Notes under the pieces: generated by a model
Databases searched by the model: none
Seen by the model: only the letters and a program-made list of their open reading frames with translations
Told to the model about the DNA's origin: nothing
DNA from: CAYNUJ01 sp964621225
GTDB lineage: Bacteria; Bacteroidota; Ignavibacteria; Ignavibacteriales; Melioribacteraceae
Direction: 5' to 3'
Assembly (NCBI GenBank): GCA_964621225.1
Contig: CAZULK010000026.1
Location: 1 to 26,710 of the forward strand
Length of the DNA stretch: 26,710 nt
Part shown: in pieces, positions 1 to 7,818 of the stretch
How positions within the stretch are numbered: the first letter of the stretch is position 1
Layout of the letters: the number at the start of each line of letters is the position of its first letter
Translations under genes and position numbers: made by a program

Positions 1-27
1 CCCCTTCCCCTCGCCGAGGGGAAGGGG
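1..27. repeat. GC-rich perfect palindrome, intergenic
   Basis: An 11-base arm CCCCTTCCCCT (1-11) is followed by a 5-base spacer CGCCG and the exact complement AGGGGAAGGGG (17-27). It is followed by a second small inverted repeat GTAAT-CTTTA-ATTAC (32-46) and by AGGGGATGGGG near 60-70, which resembles the palindrome arm. No T-tract follows closely on either strand, so it looks more like a dispersed intergenic palindromic element than a simple terminator. It is cut by the window edge, so its full extent is unknown. Confidence 0.6.
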
Positions 28-117
28 CTTGCGTAATCTTTAATTACTGCGGATTTTAAAGGGGATGGGGTGGAAAACTAAAACCTTTGAAATGATAAAA
101 AGGAGGCAAGAACAATC

Positions 118-146
118 CCACCGGGGAAGGCATTCTCCCCCGGTGG
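118..146 (-). terminator. Hairpin after the envelope operon, probable terminator
   Basis: CCACCGGGG (118-126) pairs with CCCCGGTGG (138-146) around an 11-base loop. It lies 7 bases beyond the stop codon of the last gene of the minus-strand operon. On the minus strand the bases after the stem are only moderately T-rich (GATTGTTCTTG), with a better T-run about 20 bases further on. It is therefore a good stem but a weak classical terminator. Confidence 0.6.
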
Positions 147-153
147 TAATAAA

Positions 154-1368
154 TTATTTTAATATTATCATTTTCTTTGCATCTACCAAACTACCGGATG
201 TTAATCTATAGATATAAACTCCACTTGATAATTCTGATGCATCAAACTGTACTTCGTAATTACCTGAAGATTGTCTTTCGTTTACCAGCGTAGCAACTTC
301 CCTTCCCAGTAAATCGTATACCTTTAACGTAACAAATCCATTCTTAGGTAATTGGTATTGTATGATAGTAGCCGGATTAAACGGATTCGGGTAATTTTGA
401 TATAATTCGAAGTCTCTTACAATTTCATCTTCGTCATTTACGGATGTAACATTCTCAAATACAAAATCGGCAAAAACCGGAAGGTGATCGGATGCAAAGG
501 TTAATGCATTTGCAATAGTTGAACTTACCACTCCATTCGAGCCGGAATTTAACTGTTGGTTAAAGTGATTGCCGTCATTACCATAAGCTGTATAAGAATC
601 GGGTACATAATCAATTCCACCCGGACTATCGATAAATGGTGAAACGAGAATAAAATCGAATCTATCGTCCAGTCCTCCGGTTACTCCACCATCAGAGTAG
701 GAGTTGGTCCTTGTGGATTGTGTGTGCAACCATGAGAAAGATGAATTATTATGCCACGAACCTGGAGCATCAATCGGATCAATAAAATATCCCGGGCCGG
801 ATGTATCTAACAATCTTTGATACGCAGGTTCACTTGAGCCATAAAGATTAAAATCTCCCAAAGCAATATAATAAGTTCCTTGAGGTAAATAATCTGTTAT
901 TGCCCTAACCTTGTTTACTTCGTTTAATCTCTTTTGTTCGTTCGACGAACCTGAGCTTGCTTTCAGATGCATTGAAAAGATCAATAAGGTATCGGTTCCA
1001 CCGTCGTGAACCATTTTGAATTCCATTATATTCCGTAAATCGGTTGGAATAATTTTATACCCCACAAAATCGAATTTCGAATCTTTGTAAAAAATTGCGT
1101 GATCCGTATCCGGTCCGTTGATAAAAGTTCCCGCTTTATAATCACTCGATAATATTGAATTCAAAACTAAGTCTACCCCACCTTGTGTTTCCATTTCTTG
1201 ACATACGAGAATATCGGGGTCCACACTTTCGATTACTGTTTTTAAGTATGTCGTTCTATTTCCATCGGATTCCGAAAATTTAAGGAAATTATAGGTCATT
1301 ACACGCACTGTATCTTGTGCATTCAAAATACCTGAAATAAGTATAAGTATCGTAATAAGTTTTTTCAT
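154..1368 (-). CDS. Secreted endonuclease/exonuclease/phosphatase-family protein with T9SS sorting domain
   Basis: 404 residues. A signal peptide (about 1-17, ending LNAQ) precedes an EEP (DNase I-like) domain at about 20-303. Visible EEP signatures are TYN (25-27), CQE (56-58), MHLKA with H134, GDFN (171-174), DDRFDF (234-239) and SDH (293-295), the expected metal-binding and catalytic set. Residues about 320-404 form a type A T9SS sorting domain starting YQNYPNPFNP and ending KKMIILK. The family cleaves phosphodiesters or phosphomonoesters; this member should act outside the cell or on its surface. The actual substrate cannot be read from sequence. It is last in the operon; its ATG shares one base with the upstream stop (TAATG), implying translational coupling. 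Confidence 0.88.
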   Translation of the reverse strand: MKKLITILILISGILNAQDTVRVMTYNFLKFSESDGNRTTYLKTVIESVDPDILVCQEMETQGGVDLVLNSILSSDYKAGTFINGPDTDHAIFYKDSKFDFVGYKIIPTDLRNIMEFKMVHDGGTDTLLIFSMHLKASSGSSNEQKRLNEVNKVRAITDYLPQGTYYIALGDFNLYGSSEPAYQRLLDTSGPGYFIDPIDAPGSWHNNSSFSWLHTQSTRTNSYSDGGVTGGLDDRFDFILVSPFIDSPGGIDYVPDSYTAYGNDGNHFNQQLNSGSNGVVSSTIANALTFASDHLPVFADFVFENVTSVNDEDEIVRDFELYQNYPNPFNPATIIQYQLPKNGFVTLKVYDLLGREVATLVNERQSSGNYEVQFDASELSSGVYIYRLTSGSLVDAKKMIILK

Positions 1369-2444
1369 TAGTCTATCTCTGTTGATAATATAAATCTTAA
1401 TATTCTGTTATTTTCCGTATCGGCAACGTATAATATTCTGTCGTGATAAGCAACCGCATGTGGTGAATTAAACACATCAGGCCCGCCAAAAGATTCCATT
1501 TCGTCGCCAAAAGAATTAAATTTAAATATGCTATCCTTTTCCGCATCGGCAACGAAAATGTTGTTTTTGTCATCCAAACAAGCATCTTCAGGCTGACCGA
1601 ATTTATTCACTTTCATCATATCAACGGTAAATGGTTCCAATCTACTTATGTAACCACTGAAAAGAGGAGTAACAATGTATTCCAACCACTGAGTTTTGAA
1701 AGAATTATTTTCTCCGGTTAATGTAACAATTATATCAATATTGTTTCTGTTGAATGAGGTCAAAGACGATATCCCGTTAGCAGAAACAACACCGCTTCCT
1801 TCCGGCTCAATCAAAGGGACCCTTCCTATCAATGTATCTTTTTTCGAACCGTCTGATAATTCTTTTAACTTGAAGATAAGAATCGAATTATCGGGATCAA
1901 CCGGTGATGAGTTAACCGGACCTGTTCTGGCAACATAGAAGGAATTATCGTAAAAAGTTGTAACGCCGGTAAACTTTCTATCGGGACGTGCAAAATCAAA
2001 TGACGTTTTGGGCAAAAGAGTATCAATCTTTGCAGATGCTAAGTCGTGATGTGAGTCGAATAAATGTATTTTAAACACTGCCGAATAAACTTGTCCTTCG
2101 TGAACCAATTCTCCGCAGACAATTAAATTCAAAAGATGATCTTGTGCAATTGCCACCGGTTTTTGAACGTACCTCGTTCCCAAAATTTCCCCTGCGAGAT
2201 TCATCATCACAACTCTGTCGTTATCAGTATCGCATACATAAAGAAACGGTTCTTTACCGATAATTAAATCCTGAGGTTTGTTGAAGCCGGTCCAAACGGG
2301 GTTTTGTTGAATATAAATGGTATCACCCCCGATATTCCCGGGGTTACCCTTGGAGATTACCGGCATGTCGAATTTATCGGTACAATACCAAAATAATGAA
2401 GCTGTAATTAGAATAATTGCAATATGTAAACTCTTTTTCATCAT
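1368..2444 (-). CDS. NHL/beta-propeller-like lipoprotein
   Basis: 358 residues. A hydrophobic N-terminus ends at FWYC (Cys 20-21 depending on the start), a possible but non-canonical lipobox, so outer-membrane anchoring is likely rather than proven. The body repeats the NHL pattern: PQDLIIG...LYVCDTDNDRVVMMN near the N-terminus, QPEDACLDDKNNIFVADAEKDSIFKFN, and SPHAVAYHDRILYVADTENNRILRF at the C-terminus. Such propellers bind partners or ligands; no catalytic residues are recognisable. Two ATGs are adjacent (2444 and 2441); the first overlaps the preceding TGA as ATGA, the second as TGATG. Either gives tight coupling to the PorV-like gene. The partner is probably another product of this operon. 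Confidence 0.75.
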   Translation of the reverse strand: MMKKSLHIAIILITASLFWYCTDKFDMPVISKGNPGNIGGDTIYIQQNPVWTGFNKPQDLIIGKEPFLYVCDTDNDRVVMMNLAGEILGTRYVQKPVAIAQDHLLNLIVCGELVHEGQVYSAVFKIHLFDSHHDLASAKIDTLLPKTSFDFARPDRKFTGVTTFYDNSFYVARTGPVNSSPVDPDNSILIFKLKELSDGSKKDTLIGRVPLIEPEGSGVVSANGISSLTSFNRNNIDIIVTLTGENNSFKTQWLEYIVTPLFSGYISRLEPFTVDMMKVNKFGQPEDACLDDKNNIFVADAEKDSIFKFNSFGDEMESFGGPDVFNSPHAVAYHDRILYVADTENNRILRFILSTEID

Positions 2445-3424
2445 AATTCAAATAAAATAGAAAATCTGTGTGATGATCCTAATCTTGTAAAATTCGCAAA
2501 AGCATAATCGAAAGTGACATCGGCAATTCCTAATGGAGCTTTAAGTCCGGCACCAAAGGTATAATTCTGTTCTTCCACGTTAAATTTCCATCCACCCCTT
2601 AAATAAAAAATATCTCGCCAAGAATACTCGCCTCCCACAGAAACATTCTCACTGTTATCATTCGGGTGATTCAATTGCACGGAAGTAGTAATTCTGTGAA
2701 TATCAGTTTGATATGGTTCGAATGCAAATCCAATTCTGAACATGGTTGGAGGTGAAAAAGATTGCCAACTGCTTTTTTCCCTTTTACCAAATAATACAAC
2801 TTTTCCGTCCGGGGCAAGTTCACCGCCAAAATTGGTGATGGCAACTGCAAATCTTGTGCTTCCTAAACCTGTCCAATAATATGTGCCTAAATCTATCATA
2901 ACCCCGCGCATTTTCAGTTTGTCCAGGGTTTCTTCTATATATCTTACCGTTCCACCGAAACTAAACTGTGAAGTCATCTTTCTGCTGTATGTAAGAGCAA
3001 TTGCTACATCTCCGAAAGTGAAATATTCTCCTGTGCCAAAAGGCATAACTTCAGTGGTTACGGGCATATCTTCCATGTGAAGAGCAGTAAGGGAAAGTCC
3101 TACTGCATCGTTGGAAGACAAATGATAAACAGCACCGACAAATTCATGTTTGATATCTACTAGCCATTCGTTATGCGAAAAGATTACCTGATTTCTATCA
3201 TTTTGAACCAAACCTGCTGGATTCCAATAAAGAGCCGAAGCATCGTTGGCAACAGCAACAAATGCATCACCCATGGATGAGGCTCTACCGCCTACCCCGA
3301 TTTTCAAAAATTGTGCGGTGGAAATTCCGGCTCTTTGTCCCCCCAGAGTGGGAAATAGCTGAGCATTACCCGTTTGAGTAAATACAAATAGCAGTAATAA
3401 CAATATTTTTGTAATCGATTTCAT
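2441..3424 (-). CDS. PorV/PorQ-family outer-membrane beta-barrel protein
   Basis: 327 residues. A signal peptide (about 1-21, ending GNAQ) is followed by the family hallmark: FLKIGVGGRASSMGDAF then DASALYWNPAGL, and a strand-rich body ending in an aromatic/hydrophobic residue pattern (HRFSILFEL). PorV carries T9SS cargo to the surface attachment complex and PorQ-like members have related roles; the FadL-like barrel fold is known for PorV. Which subtype this is cannot be decided here. Its place in an operon with three proteins that have T9SS-type C-termini suggests a dedicated shuttle or anchor for them. It follows the TonB receptor stop by 4 bases. Confidence 0.82.
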   Translation of the reverse strand: MKSITKILLLLLFVFTQTGNAQLFPTLGGQRAGISTAQFLKIGVGGRASSMGDAFVAVANDASALYWNPAGLVQNDRNQVIFSHNEWLVDIKHEFVGAVYHLSSNDAVGLSLTALHMEDMPVTTEVMPFGTGEYFTFGDVAIALTYSRKMTSQFSFGGTVRYIEETLDKLKMRGVMIDLGTYYWTGLGSTRFAVAITNFGGELAPDGKVVLFGKREKSSWQSFSPPTMFRIGFAFEPYQTDIHRITTSVQLNHPNDNSENVSVGGEYSWRDIFYLRGGWKFNVEEQNYTFGAGLKAPLGIADVTFDYAFANFTRLGSSHRFSILFEL

Positions 3425-3428
3425 TTAA

Positions 3429-6242
3429 CTAAAACTTAACGCTAATACCAAATTTTATATTTCTTCTTGTTAAATACCTCGCCGGATTGAACGGATAAGG
3501 AGATAACGGCGCTTGCAAATCGGGATACAAAGGATCATTCCAGCTTAAAGGCGTTGGATCACCGTACTCATAAGCCTTCCCGGTAGCAGGATTTATTATT
3601 GCACTATTCTTTGTATCCAATAAATTATTTATTTCCATAAAGACGGAGAATTTCGTACCTCCGAGAGTAAAGTACTTTTCAATATTCATATCGATATAAA
3701 ACCAATTATCCCCGATAGCACCGTACCTGTTGGAGCGGTCGTATTCATATTCCGGCTTCCCATCAAGACTGTAACTTCCTGTGAAGTATGCCGGTGTGTA
3801 TCTTTTACCGGATTGAAAGAATATACGTGAATAAATATTTATATCGTCCAATATTCCCGGGGCAAATCCGAATAAAGGTTTTCCTTTTTGTATATAAAAA
3901 TTAGTCGTGACAAATGCTGTAATCGGTCTGTCCCAAGGCATGAATTGCTCTTTAATCGACTCATCCAAATCGCTCCTTAGAATCAGCACTCCTTCGTCAG
4001 CCGAAGAACTCTTTCCGGTTACAATTGAATAAGAGAAAGAAAGCATTCCGGTAAACCATTTACCTATTCTTTTCTTATACTCGAATTCCAATCCTCTGGA
4101 ACGAGCGTAATCCAAATTTGCATAAGTTATAAACGATTGAGTTGCAAACCGGGCTGATTTAACTTTGGCGGTTCTGGTACGGATATAATCAAATATATCT
4201 TTGTAGTATGCAGTGATAGTCAAAACATCATTTTGACTGAACTGGGTTTTTAATCCTAGCTCGTACGCAACCGTTGTTTCAGGTTTAAGATTAGGATTTC
4301 CAAATCTCTGAAAAGATGATTGAGCATTTGCCGGGGATAATTTTGCATACACAAATTGTGGTCTCGGCCATTTGCTGAAATGTCCGTAACTGAAAAATAA
4401 TATTTGATTATCAGTAACCGGATGGGAAATACCCAATCTCGGACTCAATCTGGCTTTAAAATATCTATTCCCGAACCATTTTATAGATTCATCTTTGTAT
4501 CTGGTTCGTATTTCATCGGGGATTGTGATAACATCAGGATTATTCACAGCATCGTCAACATATTTTCCGGGGAACCAATAATCCAATCTCAATCCGAAAT
4601 TAAGAATCATTCCCTCGAAATTCACATTATCCTGAGCATAGAAAGAACCCCTTGCCGGATGTACTTTGTATACATCATTGTTCAAACCGAATTCCCCTAT
4701 CCATGGTTTGTAGATGTCAATAACTTGCATCTCCTGAAATACCATGTTGAATCCGGTTTTGAATTTATTCTTTTCATCAAAAAAGCTGGTTAAATCCCCT
4801 TTGAAAGATAATTCCTCTATGTAATGATCCCGCCAAGTGAACGGATTCCCAATGTCCCAAAATCCGTCACCGGGAATTACACCTATTGTATCCGCATCAG
4901 TATTGTAGTATTCAACCGGGAAGTTGGGAATATCTTTCGGCTCTTGATAATCGTACCAATACTTTCCGTTTGCATCGGCTCTTAAATTCGAAAAGAAGTG
5001 ATTTATTTTGAACTCATAAAATGTTTTGCTGTTCAGAGTATGAGTCCAGCTCAAAGAATTGAATTTGTTATTATGAGTGAATGTGTTCGCATTGTCTAAA
5101 ATGTGTTGGAATGAATACTGGTATCCAGGACTCGGTTCCACATATTCCAAATTCGATTGCAGAGACTGCGAGTTTTGGTTAATGTTAACAGATTGATTAT
5201 AAGAATAAACCAATTTCATAGTAGGCGAAATTTTATAAGTTATTTTACCCAACCAAAACCAGCTGTTTTCCGCTCTCGGGGCAAACCGGGTTCCATAAAA
5301 TGTTGAAGAATATAATTGCTCGGCTGTTGGTTTATAATACCCTTGCGTAATACCGTCGCTCATGCCTACATAAAAACTACCGAACAGAGATATTTCACCC
5401 GGAAGTTTTAATCCCAGTTGAGGGAGTAAGTACTTTGTTATCGGTTCGGGCCCACTTAGATTAGCTTCAACAATATCAATATTAAAAACATTATAAGAAT
5501 CTCTGTTGCCAAAATTATCCCTCTTGTAAGATAAAGCACCTCTGTATCTATCTCCGCCTTCCCTGGTCTTAACGTTAACAATTCCGGACGTAGCTTGACC
5601 GAATTCTGCGTTAAATCCACCTGTAATAACTTCTACTTCTTCTATCGCATTGGCACTTAATTGTAAGCCGAATCCGGTTCCTGCCAGTGGATCCTGTACG
5701 GAAACCCCATCAAGTAAAAATGCATTTTCGTATGATCTTCCGCCTCGAATGTGAATTTCGTTATCGGATTTTACAACACCTGCGGTTTGTGTCACAACGT
5801 CTTTAATATCTTCAACCACTGCCATCTCAATCTCTTCTTTTGAAATAGCTTTAATGCTCTGGGTTTCCTCAACATCAACCAATGGTTTATCACCGACTAC
5901 AACCACATCTTGATCCAATGTAAGAACTGTTTCTTCGAGTTTCGTATCAAGATTCAATGTTTTATTAGCTTCAACTTTTATTCCTGTGTATCTAACGGTT
6001 TTGAAACCGATTAATGAAACTTCAACAATGTAAGTACCCGGAGAAATGTTCGATATCTGAAATTTACCGTCGAAATCAGTTGCGGCGCCATAATAGGTTC
6101 CTTTCAATAAAATATTAACACCAGGCAATGGTTCTCCGGTGGAGGCTTCTGTTACAACTCCCACAATCTTTCCTCTTCCCTGCGCAAACAGAGTAACGGA
6201 AAAAATTACCAGCATTAATAATATTTTATTGAAAATCCTCAT
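3429..6242 (-). CDS. TonB-dependent outer-membrane receptor with carboxypeptidase-like N-terminal domain
   Basis: 937 residues. A signal peptide (about 1-20, ending FAQG) precedes a CarboxypepD_reg-like beta-sandwich (about 23-110: GKIVGVVTEASTGEPLPGVN...TDFDGKFQI), then a plug domain (about 125-230: IHIRGGRSYENAFLLDGVSV, VEVITGGFNAEFGQATSGIVNVKT) and a C-terminal barrel ending in KFGISVKF. It should take up a ligand across the outer membrane using TonB energy; the ligand is unknown. It is not a clear SusC, since no SusD partner is next to it. The start ATG overlaps the upstream stop as ATGA. The flanking lipoproteins and PorV-like barrel suggest a surface complex. Confidence 0.88.
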   Translation of the reverse strand: MRIFNKILLMLVIFSVTLFAQGRGKIVGVVTEASTGEPLPGVNILLKGTYYGAATDFDGKFQISNISPGTYIVEVSLIGFKTVRYTGIKVEANKTLNLDTKLEETVLTLDQDVVVVGDKPLVDVEETQSIKAISKEEIEMAVVEDIKDVVTQTAGVVKSDNEIHIRGGRSYENAFLLDGVSVQDPLAGTGFGLQLSANAIEEVEVITGGFNAEFGQATSGIVNVKTREGGDRYRGALSYKRDNFGNRDSYNVFNIDIVEANLSGPEPITKYLLPQLGLKLPGEISLFGSFYVGMSDGITQGYYKPTAEQLYSSTFYGTRFAPRAENSWFWLGKITYKISPTMKLVYSYNQSVNINQNSQSLQSNLEYVEPSPGYQYSFQHILDNANTFTHNNKFNSLSWTHTLNSKTFYEFKINHFFSNLRADANGKYWYDYQEPKDIPNFPVEYYNTDADTIGVIPGDGFWDIGNPFTWRDHYIEELSFKGDLTSFFDEKNKFKTGFNMVFQEMQVIDIYKPWIGEFGLNNDVYKVHPARGSFYAQDNVNFEGMILNFGLRLDYWFPGKYVDDAVNNPDVITIPDEIRTRYKDESIKWFGNRYFKARLSPRLGISHPVTDNQILFFSYGHFSKWPRPQFVYAKLSPANAQSSFQRFGNPNLKPETTVAYELGLKTQFSQNDVLTITAYYKDIFDYIRTRTAKVKSARFATQSFITYANLDYARSRGLEFEYKKRIGKWFTGMLSFSYSIVTGKSSSADEGVLILRSDLDESIKEQFMPWDRPITAFVTTNFYIQKGKPLFGFAPGILDDINIYSRIFFQSGKRYTPAYFTGSYSLDGKPEYEYDRSNRYGAIGDNWFYIDMNIEKYFTLGGTKFSVFMEINNLLDTKNSAIINPATGKAYEYGDPTPLSWNDPLYPDLQAPLSPYPFNPARYLTRRNIKFGISVKF

Positions 6243-7783
6243 GGTAATAATCCAAAATCTTCGAATAAAACTTTATTGAGTAGTTTAACTACGTTACCAG
6301 GGTATCCTTCGGCTTTATTCAAAGGAATACCGATAAAAAATAATTTATTATCCTTACTCTTGAATCCAATCACATCGTTTCCGCTTATTTGCGGACTGAT
6401 TAAATGATAAATAACATCGGCACTTGAAGACGAAGGATAAAAAGTGCGCATAATGAAAAGTGGCAACTGAGTTTTAAGATTTGGATACCCTGTTATATTG
6501 CTATCTTGAGCAACTTCTGCTCCACCGATAACTGAAGTCACAAACTTCGAATCGGTAGAATCAATCGGTAAAAAGCTTCTTAACTGATCTTGATCTACAA
6601 AACGGGGTAATTGGAACGACAAGGCTGCCTTTCCTCCGGCATTCAAATAATTTTGAATGCTCACAGATGCTAATTCCAAATTCGGTTCATTGTCGGAATA
6701 CCAGTAAATAGCATCGAACAATTTAATCGTTTCCAAAAATGTAATGGATTCGTATGGAATTGTAAATTCGTGAAGATTCCAGACGTCATATTTCCCTTTT
6801 AAGTTTCCGTTATCCAAACTATCAAATTTTTCGGAATAAAAAGATGATGAATTATCAGATGTTATATAATCATCGATAACAAGCAAATTTCCTTTTGGTT
6901 TTTTCACAAACCAATGTGCAGATGTATCCGGTAATTGAATGAATGGACTCTTTGCACCCGAAATATCTTCTGCTTGAATATAGATAACATTATTATCGTT
7001 GAATTTCAATCCGGGTATTTTTACACTTGCCGGATTATTATGATCACCATTGATATAAATATCCATTTCCGGTTCAGCCGAGTCGAACTGATCGGTTCTA
7101 ATCGTTACTAATGAAATTGCCCCGTCAATTGCTACGGAATTATTAGTATCATTCAAAGCAATATTAATTTGTTTTATCGTTTCAATTCCGTCGATATCAT
7201 CAGATATCCATCCGAAAGTCATCACCGGGAAAGATGTATCGGGCAATGTAGAGAGTTCGCTCCATTCCAAAGTTGGCGGAGAATTTTTTATGGGGAATGC
7301 CTGAGTAGCCGGAGTTTCGTCAATTGCTCCAATATCGTAATATGGCTCGCCGGAATCATATTTGCCGTTATTGTTTTGATCAATAAACGGTTCAGGACCA
7401 AGATTCAAATTTCCCCTTACAATAGAATCATCATATTTACTGTTTCCGTAATTGTCTACAGCAGCAACGGAAAAACTGAATGTCGTATCGTTGGCTCCGA
7501 TTTTAAGTGTAAATGTAGAATCGTTTTTGGTTGTGAAAGACCAATTTACACCATCCCAACTGAAATAATAACCTACAACAAGCCCGTCGGGATCATCACC
7601 CCACCAGGAAACATTCAACTTACTCAACTGCTGAGCTATTGTTGAATCCGGGAAAAGAAAAAGTTTCGTTTCCGGTGGTCTGTTGCCAATCGGACTATCG
7701 GTTAATTTCTCTTTACAAGAGAATAAAATTGCCGCAACGAGAATAATAAGTAATATTTTAATTTCTATTTTAATCCAATTCAT
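6239..7783 (-). CDS. Lipoprotein with Ig-like and GATase-like regions, function unknown
   Basis: 514 residues from the ATG at 7783. An upstream in-frame ATG at 7801 lies inside a hairpin and would put six residues (MGCPLS) ahead of a standard lipoprotein leader, so 7783 is preferred. The leader is a hydrophobic stretch ending LFSC (Cys 23). Residues about 35-115 are Ig/FN3-like (WWGDDPDGLVVGYYFSWDG). DQNNNGKYDSGE (135-146) is a calcium-loop-like motif. From about 300 the pattern LLVIDDY...YDVWNLHEF...FDAIYWYSDN...YLNAGGKAALSF resembles the GATase/ThuA-like fold seen in secreted proteins; no catalytic triad was identified. It overlaps the TonB receptor by 4 bases, so it may be its surface partner. 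Confidence 0.7.
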   Translation of the reverse strand: MNWIKIEIKILLIILVAAILFSCKEKLTDSPIGNRPPETKLFLFPDSTIAQQLSKLNVSWWGDDPDGLVVGYYFSWDGVNWSFTTKNDSTFTLKIGANDTTFSFSVAAVDNYGNSKYDDSIVRGNLNLGPEPFIDQNNNGKYDSGEPYYDIGAIDETPATQAFPIKNSPPTLEWSELSTLPDTSFPVMTFGWISDDIDGIETIKQINIALNDTNNSVAIDGAISLVTIRTDQFDSAEPEMDIYINGDHNNPASVKIPGLKFNDNNVIYIQAEDISGAKSPFIQLPDTSAHWFVKKPKGNLLVIDDYITSDNSSSFYSEKFDSLDNGNLKGKYDVWNLHEFTIPYESITFLETIKLFDAIYWYSDNEPNLELASVSIQNYLNAGGKAALSFQLPRFVDQDQLRSFLPIDSTDSKFVTSVIGGAEVAQDSNITGYPNLKTQLPLFIMRTFYPSSSSADVIYHLISPQISGNDVIGFKSKDNKLFFIGIPLNKAEGYPGNVVKLLNKVLFEDFGLLP

Positions 7784-7791
7784 AGACAATG

Positions 7792-7812
7792 GGCAGCCCA
7801 TGCCGGGCTGCC
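7792..7812 (-). promoter_or_regulatory. Intercistronic hairpin inside the envelope operon
   Basis: GGCAGCCC (7792-7799) and GGGCTGCC (7805-7812) form a perfect 8-bp GC-rich stem with a 5-base loop. It lies between the stop of the OB-fold cargo gene (7819) and the preferred start of the lipoprotein gene (7783). No T-tract follows, so it is not a full terminator. Position suggests partial attenuation, mRNA processing or 3'-end protection that would let the two upstream cargo genes be expressed more than the receptor genes; this is inference. Confidence 0.6.
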
Positions 7813-7818
7813 GTTAAA

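Noticed and set aside
4404..4793. A 129-codon plus-strand frame inside the TonB receptor gene
   Set aside because: It is antisense to a strongly supported receptor gene and its product has no recognisable domain.
7169..7645. A 158-codon plus-strand frame inside the lipoprotein gene
   Set aside because: It is antisense to a well-supported coding sequence, and the predicted protein has no leader or motif.
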